Positions 27,679 to 36,016 of a DNA stretch of 64,000 bases are shown here, one piece after another (the first letter of the stretch is position 1; every line of letters begins with the position of its first letter). A model generated the notes under the pieces. It saw nothing but the letters and a program-made list of their open reading frames with translations. It did not search any database and was not told the DNA's origin. Position numbers and translations under genes: made by a program. The stretch is from Betaproteobacteria bacterium (GTDB lineage: Bacteria > Pseudomonadota > Gammaproteobacteria > Burkholderiales > SG8-39), in the NCBI GenBank assembly GCA_022340285.1, contig JAJDOG010000084.1:88721-152720 (forward strand), in the 5' to 3' direction.

Positions 27679-29610
27679 GTGTACACGCATAGAGCGCGCA
27701 TCGCGGCGGCACTGCGCGGCGAGACCGTGGATCGGCTACCCTACGTGCCGCGGCTGGACTTGTGGTATCTGGCGAACTCGACGTCCGACACGCTGCCTCC
27801 GCAGCACGCCCACCGTACAATGAACGAGATTGCGCGCGCCGAAGGGTGGGCCGTGCACCATCGATTCGCCGACGACCAGCTCGATCCGGCCTTCCAGCCG
27901 CTCTACCTGCACCGCGGCATCAATGTCTTCTACAGCCGCGACACGGTGTTCGATGTCGTGCTGCCGAAGGACGTCGAGGTCAAGGTGCACCGCGCCGGCG
28001 CCCGCACGCGGGTCGAATACCACACCCCGCTGGGGGTGGTGAGCACGACCATCCATTACGACGTCGAGTCGCAGCGGAACGGAATCACCATCTCGGCGCT
28101 CGTCGAGCACCTCATCAAGACGCCGGCGGACTATGCGCCGGCCGGCTACCTCTTCGAGCACATGGACGTGGTGCCGAACTACGCGCGGTTCCGGCGCTGG
28201 TCCGCGGACGAGATGCGCGAGGACGGCGTGCCGATCGCCATCGGTTCGCTCGATGCCTCGCCGTTCCACCTGATCCAGCGCGACCTGAGCGACCAGACCC
28301 AGTTCTTCATCCACTACAAGGACCACTACGCCGAGATGCGCAGCCTCGCCGACCGGATCGCGCCGCTCATGGACAAGATGATCGCCATCCTCGCCGAGTC
28401 ACCGGCCGAGGTGGTGTGGTGGGGTGCGAACTTCGACGACATGCTCACCTTCCCGCCGTACTTCGAGAAGGAAATCCAGCCCTGGATTCGCAAGGTCGCC
28501 ACCGCCCTGGAGGCCGCGGGGAAAATCGTCCTGTGCCACACCGACGGCGAGAATCGGGGGCTCATGGATCTCATTCGCGACTCCGGCATGCACATCGCGG
28601 AATCGATCTGCCCGGCGCCGATGACGAAGGTCACATTCGCCGAGTACTACCGGCACTGGAGCCCGCGCCTCACGCTCTTCGGCGGGATCCCTTCGACCGT
28701 CGTGCTGCAGGAGACGAGCGATGCCGACTTCGAGGCGTACCTGGACGGGTTCTTCCGCGCCGTCGCGCCGGGCAACCGTCTCGTCGTGGGCGTCGCGGAT
28801 GAGGTGCCGCCGAAGGCGATCTTCGCGCGCCTGCAGCGGATCGGCGAGCGCATCGAGCGCGAAGGCGTGCTGCCCCTCAAGGCAGGAGCGACCCGAACGA
28901 TCGAGAGGGCACCCCAGGCGGCACGGCCAACTGCGGCGCCGGCACTCGATCCGACCGAGGAGACCTACGCGCAAGTGCGGCAGGACGTCTTCAAGGGCAA
29001 GCACATCGATATCAAAGCCCATGTCCAGGCGCTCCTGGATCGGGGCGTGAGCGCAAGCGACATTCTCGAGCACGGGCTCATCGCGGCGATCACCGTGGTC
29101 GGCAACCGCATGGCGGCCGGCGAGGCGTTCATTCCCGAGGTGCTGCTCGCCGCGCGGGCGATGACGGTGGCAGTTGGCGTGCTCGAGCCGCATCTTGCCG
29201 CGAGCGGCAAGCAGCAGCGCGGCAAGGTGCTCATCGGAACCGTGCAGGGGGACATGCACGACATCGGGAAGAACCTGGTGGTCACGATGCTGCGCGGGGT
29301 CGGGTTCGAGGTGCGCGACCTCGGCGTGAGCGTTGGGCGCGACCGATTCTGCGCGGAGGTCGAGACATTCCGGCCCGACATCGTCGGCCTGTCGGCGTTG
29401 CTCACGACGACGATGGTCGAGATGGGCGAGGTGATCAAGGCGCTCGCCGGCCGGGCGCTACGCGACCGTTGCCGGGTCATCGTCGGCGGCGCGCCAGTCA
29501 GCGAGGAATTCGCCAGGAAGATCGGTGCCGACGGCTATGCCGCGAACGCGGTGGATGCCGTTCGCCTTACCGCGCAACTTGTCGCGGAGCGGGCCGGCGC
29601 GCGGGGCTGA
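27679..29610 (+). CDS. UroD-type methyltransferase fused to corrinoid-binding domain (CmuA-like architecture)
   Basis: 643 residues from GTG 27679, fixed by GGAGGAGG. Residues 1-410 are a uroporphyrinogen-decarboxylase-fold methyltransferase; residues about 430-640 are a cobalamin domain with helical cap and the base-off motif GDMHDIGKN (Asp525-x-His527), plus a VGGAPVS loop. Chloromethane methyltransferase CmuA has this same order. In place of the MtaA zinc motif H-x-C, it reads CHTDGEN (His287-x-Asp289), with Cys311 in ESICPAP as a possible third ligand. Predicted role: demethylate an unknown donor and carry the methyl group on cobalt. Two operator-like sites lie upstream. Confidence 0.85.
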   Translation: MYTHRARIAAALRGETVDRLPYVPRLDLWYLANSTSDTLPPQHAHRTMNEIARAEGWAVHHRFADDQLDPAFQPLYLHRGINVFYSRDTVFDVVLPKDVEVKVHRAGARTRVEYHTPLGVVSTTIHYDVESQRNGITISALVEHLIKTPADYAPAGYLFEHMDVVPNYARFRRWSADEMREDGVPIAIGSLDASPFHLIQRDLSDQTQFFIHYKDHYAEMRSLADRIAPLMDKMIAILAESPAEVVWWGANFDDMLTFPPYFEKEIQPWIRKVATALEAAGKIVLCHTDGENRGLMDLIRDSGMHIAESICPAPMTKVTFAEYYRHWSPRLTLFGGIPSTVVLQETSDADFEAYLDGFFRAVAPGNRLVVGVADEVPPKAIFARLQRIGERIEREGVLPLKAGATRTIERAPQAARPTAAPALDPTEETYAQVRQDVFKGKHIDIKAHVQALLDRGVSASDILEHGLIAAITVVGNRMAAGEAFIPEVLLAARAMTVAVGVLEPHLAASGKQQRGKVLIGTVQGDMHDIGKNLVVTMLRGVGFEVRDLGVSVGRDRFCAEVETFRPDIVGLSALLTTTMVEMGEVIKALAGRALRDRCRVIVGGAPVSEEFARKIGADGYAANAVDAVRLTAQLVAERAGARG

Positions 29611-29728
29611 GTCGGCGCGCCAAGGATGGCATTCACGCGGAATGCGGGACTCTGCGGCGCTGCAGCACGTGCCCATACGGTCCGGCTTGAAATTCAGCCC
29701 CGGCAGGCGGACAATCAACGACAAACAA

Positions 29729-29745
29729 ATATACACCTGATATAT
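29729..29745. promoter_or_regulatory. GntR operator candidate O3, upstream of hydroxylase/TRAP unit
   Basis: ATATAC-ACCTG-ATATAT, 74 bases before the start of the fatty-acid-hydroxylase-like gene. A possible promoter TTGAAA-N17-GACAAT (29687-29715) ends just upstream, so binding here would block elongation or initiation. Confidence 0.5.
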
Positions 29746-29818
29746 CACATGGCCGGAACCGTCCCGTGCGTCGCAAAGCGCGGTGGCCCGGGTAGCCGGC
29801 AATGCAAGGAGACGAGAC

Positions 29819-30643
29819 ATGGGGCAGCTAGGGGACACCTTGGTCGAGCGACACACGATGGGCGAGCGCCAGCGCAAGTTCCGCGGCGAGTACATGGCGC
29901 AGGTTCACCCGCTCTACAACGGCCCGGTGCACATCGGCTTGATCTACGTCGTCGGCATCGCGGTGATCGCCTGGTGCGTGAGCCGGATGCAGAACGCCAC
30001 CTGGGAATGGCTGCTGGTTGTCCCTGTCTTTGTGTTCTCGAACCTCTTCGAGTGGTGGATCCACAAGTACGTGATGCACCGCCTGGTCGACGTCTGGGCG
30101 CTGCGGGCGATCTACGACCGGCACACCCGGCAGCATCACCAGTACTTCACCGACAACGAGATGACCGTGGACACCACGCGCGAGTGGCGGATCATCTTTT
30201 TCCCGTGGCGCGCGCTGTTCACCTTCATGGCGCTCGGCACGCCGTTCGCCATTGTGCTCGGCTGGCTGGTGAACCCCAACGCCGGGTACATCCTGATGGT
30301 CACGATCGTCGGCCAGTACCTGATCTACGAGACCTTCCATTACTGCTGCCACGTCCACGACAACTGGTTCGTGCGCTTCGCGCCGTTCATCAACACGATC
30401 CGGCGCCATCACAACGTCCATCACAACCAGGGAATCATGATGGACATCAACATGAATCTGACCTTCCCGATCGCCGACTGGATCATGGGGACCAGCGACC
30501 TGAATCGCGGCCTGATCGGGCATCTGTTCAACGGGTACAGCATGCGGCATCTGAAGCCGGAGCTACGCGCGAAAATGGAGAGGTACATCAACGACGAGCG
30601 CGCCGCCGCCGCGCAGGATGCAGGCGTCGCGCGAGCCGCGTAA
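29819..30643 (+). CDS. Fatty acid hydroxylase / sterol desaturase superfamily membrane protein
   Basis: 274 residues from ATG 29819 (GCAAGGAG upstream). The diiron histidine clusters are present: HKYVMH, HTRQHHQYF, HYCCHVHDNW and HHNVHHN, between membrane segments (about 38-55, 63-80, 140-160, 165-185). Family members hydroxylate or desaturate lipid-like substrates with O2. An oxygen-dependent enzyme inside a corrinoid island implies an aerobic host. It could process the methyl donor or a membrane lipid; no way to tell here. It is followed after 36 bases by dctP. Confidence 0.8.
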   Translation: MGQLGDTLVERHTMGERQRKFRGEYMAQVHPLYNGPVHIGLIYVVGIAVIAWCVSRMQNATWEWLLVVPVFVFSNLFEWWIHKYVMHRLVDVWALRAIYDRHTRQHHQYFTDNEMTVDTTREWRIIFFPWRALFTFMALGTPFAIVLGWLVNPNAGYILMVTIVGQYLIYETFHYCCHVHDNWFVRFAPFINTIRRHHNVHHNQGIMMDINMNLTFPIADWIMGTSDLNRGLIGHLFNGYSMRHLKPELRAKMERYINDERAAAAQDAGVARAA

Positions 30644-30679
30644 TCACGTACGAGTCAACCACCGAAGGAGGAGGGAGCC

Positions 30680-31786
30680 ATGAAGAAGCGCGAGTTTCTA
30701 AAGGCGGGAGCGGTAACGGCGGCAGCGGCCGCGGCGGCTGCGGCGGCATTGCCGGCGCGGGCCCAGAGCGCACCGAGTTACAGCTGGAAGATGGCCACGT
30801 CGTGGTCGGGCGGACCCCTGATGGAGATCGGCGCGAAAGCGTTCGCGGAGAAGCTGGAATTCCTGTCCGGCGGCCGGATGAAGATCCAGGTCTTCCCGGG
30901 CGGAGCGCTAGGCAACGCGCTCAAGGTATCCGAAACCGTGAAAAACGGCGTGGCGGAGATGGGCCACACCTGGATGGGGTATGACTGGGGCGCGGATCCG
31001 ACCACCGTCGTGTTTGGCGGTTATGCCGGGAGTTTCGACACCGAGAAGATGCTGCATTGGATCTACGAGGACGGTGGCGCGGAGATGCAACGCCAGTTCC
31101 GCGACGAGAAGTTCGGCGTGATCTCGATGCCGCTCTTCATCCGCACTGCCGAGGTGTTCCTGCACTCGCGCAAGGCCATTCGCAACCTTGACGATCTCAA
31201 GGGCCTCAAGATGCGCACCGCGGGGGCCTGGATCGAGATGTCGAAGGAGCTCGGCGCCTCGCCCGTGACCACGCCGGGCGGCGAGATCTACCCGGCCCTC
31301 GAGCGCGGTGTGATCGACGCCACCGAGTGGGGGACGCTATGGGAAAACATCACCCCGGGCTTCTACAAGGTGGCGAAGTACCTGATCCTTCCGGGCATCC
31401 ACCAGCCGACGGCGCCGTTCGAGCTGGTGATCAACAAGGACGTATGGACGAAGCTCTCGCCCGCCGACCGCCGGCTGATCGAGATGACGGCGAAGCTCAC
31501 CACTTTCGAGACCTGGACGCGGATCGGCGAAGAGGACGCCAAGGCGCTCGAGTTCTACCGGAAGGCGGGCAACGAGATCATCGAACTCTCGCCAGAAATC
31601 CAGTATGCGGCGCGGCGGGTCGCATTCAAGTGGGCCGCCAAAACGCGGGTCGGCAACCCCTGGTTCGAGAAAGCGTTCAAGAGCCAGGTCGAGTTCGAGG
31701 AGCTCTGGACCGATGCGTCGAGCTACCGCAACGTGAAGACGCAGCCGATCGCAAAGGTCCTCAAGGAGCTGAACATCAAGGCCTGA
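30680..31786 (+). CDS. TRAP transporter substrate-binding protein (DctP family)
   Basis: 368 residues. MKKREFLKAGAVTAAAAAAAAAALPARA is an exported, Tat-like leader; in full it starts with a KR rather than RR pair. The mature part has PGGALGNALKVSETVKNG, the LDDLKGLKMRTAGA segment with the TRAP carboxylate-binding Arg, and DATEWGTLWENITPGFYKVAKY. The last stretch resembles TakP-type 2-oxoacid binders, so the ligand is probably a carboxylate, maybe a 2-oxo or hydroxy acid. GGAGGAGGGAGCC precedes the ATG. Confidence 0.9.
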   Translation: MKKREFLKAGAVTAAAAAAAAAALPARAQSAPSYSWKMATSWSGGPLMEIGAKAFAEKLEFLSGGRMKIQVFPGGALGNALKVSETVKNGVAEMGHTWMGYDWGADPTTVVFGGYAGSFDTEKMLHWIYEDGGAEMQRQFRDEKFGVISMPLFIRTAEVFLHSRKAIRNLDDLKGLKMRTAGAWIEMSKELGASPVTTPGGEIYPALERGVIDATEWGTLWENITPGFYKVAKYLILPGIHQPTAPFELVINKDVWTKLSPADRRLIEMTAKLTTFETWTRIGEEDAKALEFYRKAGNEIIELSPEIQYAARRVAFKWAAKTRVGNPWFEKAFKSQVEFEELWTDASSYRNVKTQPIAKVLKELNIKA

Positions 31787-31801
31787 GCTGACGCTCCGGG
31801 T

Positions 31802-31851
31802 GCCGGAATCCGGGCGGGAGGGGAGTAGCGTCCCGCCGATTCCGGCTTTTT
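31802..31851 (+). terminator. Stem-loop with T-run between dctP and dctQ
   Basis: Arms GCCGGAATC-GGGCGGGA and TCCCGCC-GATTCCGGC pair almost completely (31802-31846), followed by TTTTT. It looks like an intrinsic terminator or attenuator, which would give more binding protein than membrane subunits, a common arrangement in such operons. Confidence 0.75.
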
Positions 31852-31900
31852 GTTGCTCGGATTCCGATCCAGAGCTCGTTGCCCGCGAGCCGGGGCGCTG

Positions 31901-32419
31901 ATGCGCGCACTGGTCAAGTTCCTCGACCTAATCACCGGAACCACCGGCGCTTTCGTCGCGTGGCTGGTGATCCCGCTCATCGGCGCGTCCTGCTACGAGG
32001 TGTTCTCGCGTTACGTGCTCGACGCGCCCACCTTGTGGGCTTTCGAGGTCGGGTACATGTTCATGGGCACCCATTTTCTGATCGGTTTGGCCTACACGCT
32101 GCGCGAAGGCGCGCACGTGCGCGTCGATATCTTCTACGCACGCATGTCGCGCAAGAAACAGGTCCTGATCGACGCGTTCACGTACCTGGCGCTGGTGCTG
32201 CCGTTCTCGGTGTGGCTGACGGCGGGTCTCTGGCAGAAAGTGCTGCTCGCCTATGCGAGCCACGAGCGCTCCGGCATGTCGGCGTTCAACCCGGTGATCT
32301 GGCCATTCCGCGCCGTGCTCTGCACCGCCTTCGCGCTGCTCGCGCTGCAGGCGCTGGCGCAGCTCATTCGGTGCTACCTGATCCTCGCGGAGCGGGCACC
32401 CGCGGATGGGAAGAGATGA
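31901..32419 (+). CDS. TRAP transporter small permease (DctQ family)
   Basis: 172 residues from ATG 31901. Four membrane segments; the characteristic VFSRYVLDAPTLWAFEVGYMFMG and the LREGAHVRVDIFY loop (RxGxHVxVD) mark DctQ. Its stop overlaps the DctM start. Confidence 0.9.
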   Translation: MRALVKFLDLITGTTGAFVAWLVIPLIGASCYEVFSRYVLDAPTLWAFEVGYMFMGTHFLIGLAYTLREGAHVRVDIFYARMSRKKQVLIDAFTYLALVLPFSVWLTAGLWQKVLLAYASHERSGMSAFNPVIWPFRAVLCTAFALLALQALAQLIRCYLILAERAPADGKR

Positions 32420-33738
32420 GCGAGTACTTGCCGCTCTTCATGCTGCTCACGATGTTCGTGCTCATCTTCCTGGGCGTGCAGGTCGCATTCGCCCTGAGCG
32501 GCACCGCGCTGATCTTCGGCTACCTCGTCTTCCAGGGCGCGGTGATCTTCCAGTTCATGGAAAAGATCGAGGACATCGCGTCCAATTTCGTGCTCGCGGC
32601 GGTGCCGCTCTTCGTCTTCATGGGCACGATGCTCGAACGCTCCGGGATCGCCGAGGCGCTCTTCGAGGCAGTGCATCTCTGGACCCGGCGCCTGCCCGGC
32701 GGCCTGGCGCTCGGCACGGTGATTATGTGCGTCATCTTCGCTGCGTCCACCGGCGTGATCGGCGCGACCGAAACCGTGGTCGGGCTGCTGGCGATTCCCG
32801 TGATGCTCAAGTACGCGTATAGCAAACCGCTCATCTGCGGCACGATCTGCGCCGGGGGGTCACTCGGCACAATCATCCCGCCGTCGGTCGTAGTGGTCGT
32901 GCTGGGACCGGTCGCCGACGTCTCGGTGGGTGATCTGCTGGTCGGCATGATCTTCCCGGGATTGATCATGGCGGGGTTGTACGTGCTCTATATATTCCTG
33001 GTCTGCGTGATCCGGCCTTCGTTCGGGCGGCGGATTCCACCGAGCGCCGACGAACCGTCGCTCGTCCGGCGGCTCCAGATCACGCTGCACGCATTGGTAC
33101 CCCCCCTCTGCATGATCTTTGCGGTACTCGGGTCGATCATGTTCGGTTGGGCGGCGCCCACCGAAGCGGCGGCGCTCGGCGCACTGGGTGCGATCCTGCT
33201 CACCTTGTTCTACCGGAAGTTCAGCCTGGCGATGCTGGCGGACTCGGTGTTGAAGACGCTGCGCATCACCTCGATGATCATGGGCATCTTGCTCGGCGGA
33301 ACGATCTTCACCGGAGTCTTCTTCGCCGGCGGCGGCATCACGCTCACCAATAATTTCGTCACGTATCTCGACCTACACGCCTGGGGGCTCCTGTTCCTGC
33401 TGCTCGGACTTGCCTTCCTGGCGGGCTTCGTGCTCGACTGGATCTCGATCCTACTGATTTTCATCCCGATCTTCATGCCGCTGGTGAAGGGCGCGGGGTT
33501 CAACCCGGTCTGGTTCTGCATCCTGTTCCTGATCATCATCCAGACGAGCTACCTGACGCCGCCGCTCGCACCCGCGATATTCTATCTGCGGGGCATCGCG
33601 CCGCCGTCGATCACGCTGATGGACATGTACAAGGGCGTCGTTCCCTTCATCGTCCTGCAGCTGATCACCCTGACGGTCATCATGTTGTTCCCGCAAACGG
33701 TCCTGTGGCTGCCGACGAAGCTCCTGGGCTTCAACTGA
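32416..33738 (+). CDS. TRAP transporter large permease (DctM family)
   Basis: 440 residues, typical DctM length, with about a dozen membrane segments. IPPSVVVVVLGPVADVSVGDLLVGMIFPG and GWAAPTEAAALGALGAI are conserved DctM motifs. It overlaps dctQ by 4 bases. With DctP and DctQ it forms a complete Na+-coupled importer inside the one-carbon island, which suggests the methyl donor or its product is an anionic carboxylate. Confidence 0.93.
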   Translation: MSEYLPLFMLLTMFVLIFLGVQVAFALSGTALIFGYLVFQGAVIFQFMEKIEDIASNFVLAAVPLFVFMGTMLERSGIAEALFEAVHLWTRRLPGGLALGTVIMCVIFAASTGVIGATETVVGLLAIPVMLKYAYSKPLICGTICAGGSLGTIIPPSVVVVVLGPVADVSVGDLLVGMIFPGLIMAGLYVLYIFLVCVIRPSFGRRIPPSADEPSLVRRLQITLHALVPPLCMIFAVLGSIMFGWAAPTEAAALGALGAILLTLFYRKFSLAMLADSVLKTLRITSMIMGILLGGTIFTGVFFAGGGITLTNNFVTYLDLHAWGLLFLLLGLAFLAGFVLDWISILLIFIPIFMPLVKGAGFNPVWFCILFLIIIQTSYLTPPLAPAIFYLRGIAPPSITLMDMYKGVVPFIVLQLITLTVIMLFPQTVLWLPTKLLGFN

Positions 33739-33769
33739 GCCGCGGGATGTGGCACGCATGGAGGCAGAC

Positions 33770-35125
33770 ATGATGTCAGTCGATCGACGCTCCGGACTCT
33801 CGATCCAAGTAGACGTCGCCATCGCCGGCGGCGGTGCCGCAGGGGTCGCGGCGGCAGTGACGGCCGCGCGCCAGGGCCTGCGCGTTGCCGTGGTCGAGCG
33901 CTACGGATTCTGCGGCGGCGGTGCCGTGGCCGGACTCTCCGGCACGGTGTGCGGACTCTATGAGGCCAGCGACCGCGCGGACGCCCGCCCGGAGCAAGTC
34001 GTCTTCGGTTTCGCCGACGAGTTCGTCCGTCTGCTCGAAAGCCGTCGCGGCATCACGCCGCCGGTGCGTTATGGCAAGACCTACACGCGGGTGCACGATC
34101 CGCTGGTATGGCGCGAGGCGGCCGACCATCTCCTGCGCGAAGCGGGTGTGCAGGTGTTCTTCCATAGCACCGTGACCGACGTGCTGCTCGACGGCGACCG
34201 GGTCGGCGGGCTGCTCGCCTATACGAAGCAGGGCAAACTTGCGATCCGCGCCGCAGTCACGATCGACGCGAGCGGCGACGCCGATCTGCTGGCCATGGCC
34301 GGATTCCCGACCTTCGTCGGTGACGACGGCAAGGTGCAGAACCCCACCATGATCTTCCGACTTGGCGGCGTGGACACGGCGCGCATCCTGTCCACCTATG
34401 GCACCGACACGATCATGCCGGAGCAGGTGTCGGACCTCCTGCGACGGTACAACGGCAACGGTTACTTCCTGCCACGCGCGAAGATCTGGCTTTTCACGAC
34501 GACGCGTCCCGGCGAGCTGCTGTGCAACTGCACGCGGATCATCGGACCCGACGGCAGGGAGCTGAACACGCTCCTCGCCGCCGACTTTACCGACGCGGAG
34601 ACCGAGGGACGCCGCCAGGTGCGCGAGTATGCCCGCTTCTTCCGTGACCACATTGCCGGCTGCGAGTCGAGCTGGGTGAACGACACCGGGGTGCAGGTCG
34701 GCGTGCGGCAGACGCGGCAGGGCCGGGGCGTGGCGCTGCTCGGCAACGCCGACGTGGTGGCGGGAACGAAATTCGCCGACGGGATCGCCCGCTCGCCGTG
34801 GCCGATCGAACTGCACACCGGCGCCAAGCCGCGCGTGGAATGGCTGCTGAATGACTGCTACGAGGTGCCCTTCGGATGCTTCGTGCCGGAGCGCGGCGCG
34901 GGCCTGCTCTTCGCCGGACGCTGCCTGTCGGCGCAACACGAGGCGGTGGCGTCGGCGCGCGTCACGGCGCAGTGCTTCTCCTACGGGCACGCGATCGGGC
35001 ATGCCGCGGCGATGTGCGTCGAGGCGCGCTGCGAGCCGCGCGCCCTGAAAGGTGTCGACGTGCGCAGTCGTCTGAATGCGGACGGGGCGCGCTTGGGCGA
35101 GGCACCGATGGCCGCCTCGGCCTGA
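33770..35125 (+). CDS. FAD-dependent oxidoreductase (PF12831-like)
   Basis: 451 residues from ATG 33770 (GGAGG five bases upstream; 33773 is equally possible). The N-terminus VDVAIAGGGAAGVAAAVTAARQGLRVAVVER is an FAD Rossmann motif, followed by GFCGGGAVAGLSG. The C-terminal GLLFAGRCLSAQHEAVASARV is the second FAD contact seen in this family. Several cysteines near the flavin (CGGG, CNCTR) are of interest. It begins 31 bases after dctM and is probably cotranscribed; it may oxidise the imported compound. Confidence 0.85.
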   Translation: MMSVDRRSGLSIQVDVAIAGGGAAGVAAAVTAARQGLRVAVVERYGFCGGGAVAGLSGTVCGLYEASDRADARPEQVVFGFADEFVRLLESRRGITPPVRYGKTYTRVHDPLVWREAADHLLREAGVQVFFHSTVTDVLLDGDRVGGLLAYTKQGKLAIRAAVTIDASGDADLLAMAGFPTFVGDDGKVQNPTMIFRLGGVDTARILSTYGTDTIMPEQVSDLLRRYNGNGYFLPRAKIWLFTTTRPGELLCNCTRIIGPDGRELNTLLAADFTDAETEGRRQVREYARFFRDHIAGCESSWVNDTGVQVGVRQTRQGRGVALLGNADVVAGTKFADGIARSPWPIELHTGAKPRVEWLLNDCYEVPFGCFVPERGAGLLFAGRCLSAQHEAVASARVTAQCFSYGHAIGHAAAMCVEARCEPRALKGVDVRSRLNADGARLGEAPMAASA

Positions 35126-35216
35126 GCCATCGGCGCGGGCCGCCGCGCAGGCGGCAGTCGAGAGCGTCGATTGTGCGATGCGGTGTCCCGATCTCGTCAC
35201 TGCACGCTTCTCAGCC

Positions 35217-35230
35217 TTGACGCCGATCAA
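35217..35230. promoter_or_regulatory. Fnr/Crp-type palindrome upstream of corrinoid operon
   Basis: TTGACGCCGATCAA (TTGAC-N4-ATCAA). Its centre lies 47.5 bases before the -10 TAATAT at 35271, near -60, a class I activator position. Confidence 0.6.
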
Positions 35231-35248
35231 ACCCGGGCCAGAAAGCGG

Positions 35249-35276
35249 TTGACCCCGCCGGATCGGCGCGTAATAT
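35249..35276 (+). promoter_or_regulatory. Candidate sigma-70 promoter of corrinoid operon
   Basis: TTGACC (35249-35254), 16-base spacer, TAATAT (35271-35276): the best promoter match in the window. The GntR operator candidate overlaps the -10 and start site. Confidence 0.6.
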
Positions 35277-35289
35277 ATCAGTTACATAC
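35273..35289. promoter_or_regulatory. GntR operator candidate O4, upstream of corrinoid operon
   Basis: ATATAT-CAGTT-ACATAC. It overlaps the -10 hexamer. It lies 56 bases from the Fnr/Crp-type site start; the equivalent distance at the CmuA-like promoter is 46, one helical turn less. Confidence 0.6.
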
Positions 35290-35350
35290 CAGTTGCACGC
35301 GGCCAAGCGCCACGTGGGGCGCGGTGGACTGAGCCTGACTGGGGGGTGCC

Positions 35351-35986
35351 ATGTCGGAAGCGATTGAAGCGATCAAGGACTGGGTAATCCGCGGCAAACG
35401 CAAGGAGGCCATCGAGGAGACGCGTAGCGCGCTTGCGGCTGGCGTCGACCCCGGGATGATCATGAAGGATGCCTTGATCGCCGCCATGTCCGAGGTTGGC
35501 CGGCGGTATTCGAGCGGCGAATTCTTCCTGCCCCAGATGATGATCGCGGCGCGTGCGATGACCGAGGTCATCCCGGTGCTCAAGCCGCACCTGATCGGCG
35601 AGGCGGCGGAGAAGCGCGGCAAGGCGGTGGTCGGCACCGTGGCAGGCGATTTCCACGATATCGGCAAGAACATCGTGAAGATGATGCTGGAGGGTGCCGG
35701 CTACGACGTGGTGGATCTCGGCGTGGACGTCGCGCCGGACAAGTTCGTCGAGGCGGTGCAAAAAGAGGCGCCGAATTTCGTCCTGATGAGCGCGCTCATC
35801 ACACTCACGATGGAAAGCATGCGACGCACGATGGAAGCGCTGAATGCGGCCGGCGTTCGCACCAAGGTGAGGGTGGGCGTGGGCGGCGCGCCGCTCACGC
35901 AGAAGTTCGCAGACGAGATCGGCGCCGACTTCTACGGCGAGGACGCCTACGCGTGCGTCCAGACCTGCAATCAGCTACTGCACTGA
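35351..35986 (+). CDS. Corrinoid (cobalamin-binding) methyl-carrier protein, MtbC/MtmC-like
   Basis: 211 residues. Residues 1-85 are the methionine-synthase-like helical cap; residues 90-210 hold the B12 domain with GDFHDIGKNIVK (Asp100-x-His102 base-off ligand), DLGVDV and GVGGAPLTQKFADEIGAD. It is a free-standing methyl carrier, in contrast to the fused copy at 27679. It starts the operon that continues with a dedicated UroD-type methyltransferase and a pterin methyltransferase. Confidence 0.93.
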   Translation: MSEAIEAIKDWVIRGKRKEAIEETRSALAAGVDPGMIMKDALIAAMSEVGRRYSSGEFFLPQMMIAARAMTEVIPVLKPHLIGEAAEKRGKAVVGTVAGDFHDIGKNIVKMMLEGAGYDVVDLGVDVAPDKFVEAVQKEAPNFVLMSALITLTMESMRRTMEALNAAGVRTKVRVGVGGAPLTQKFADEIGADFYGEDAYACVQTCNQLLH

Positions 35987-36016
35987 GCACCCCCGGAACA
36001 GCCGAGGAGAGACGCG

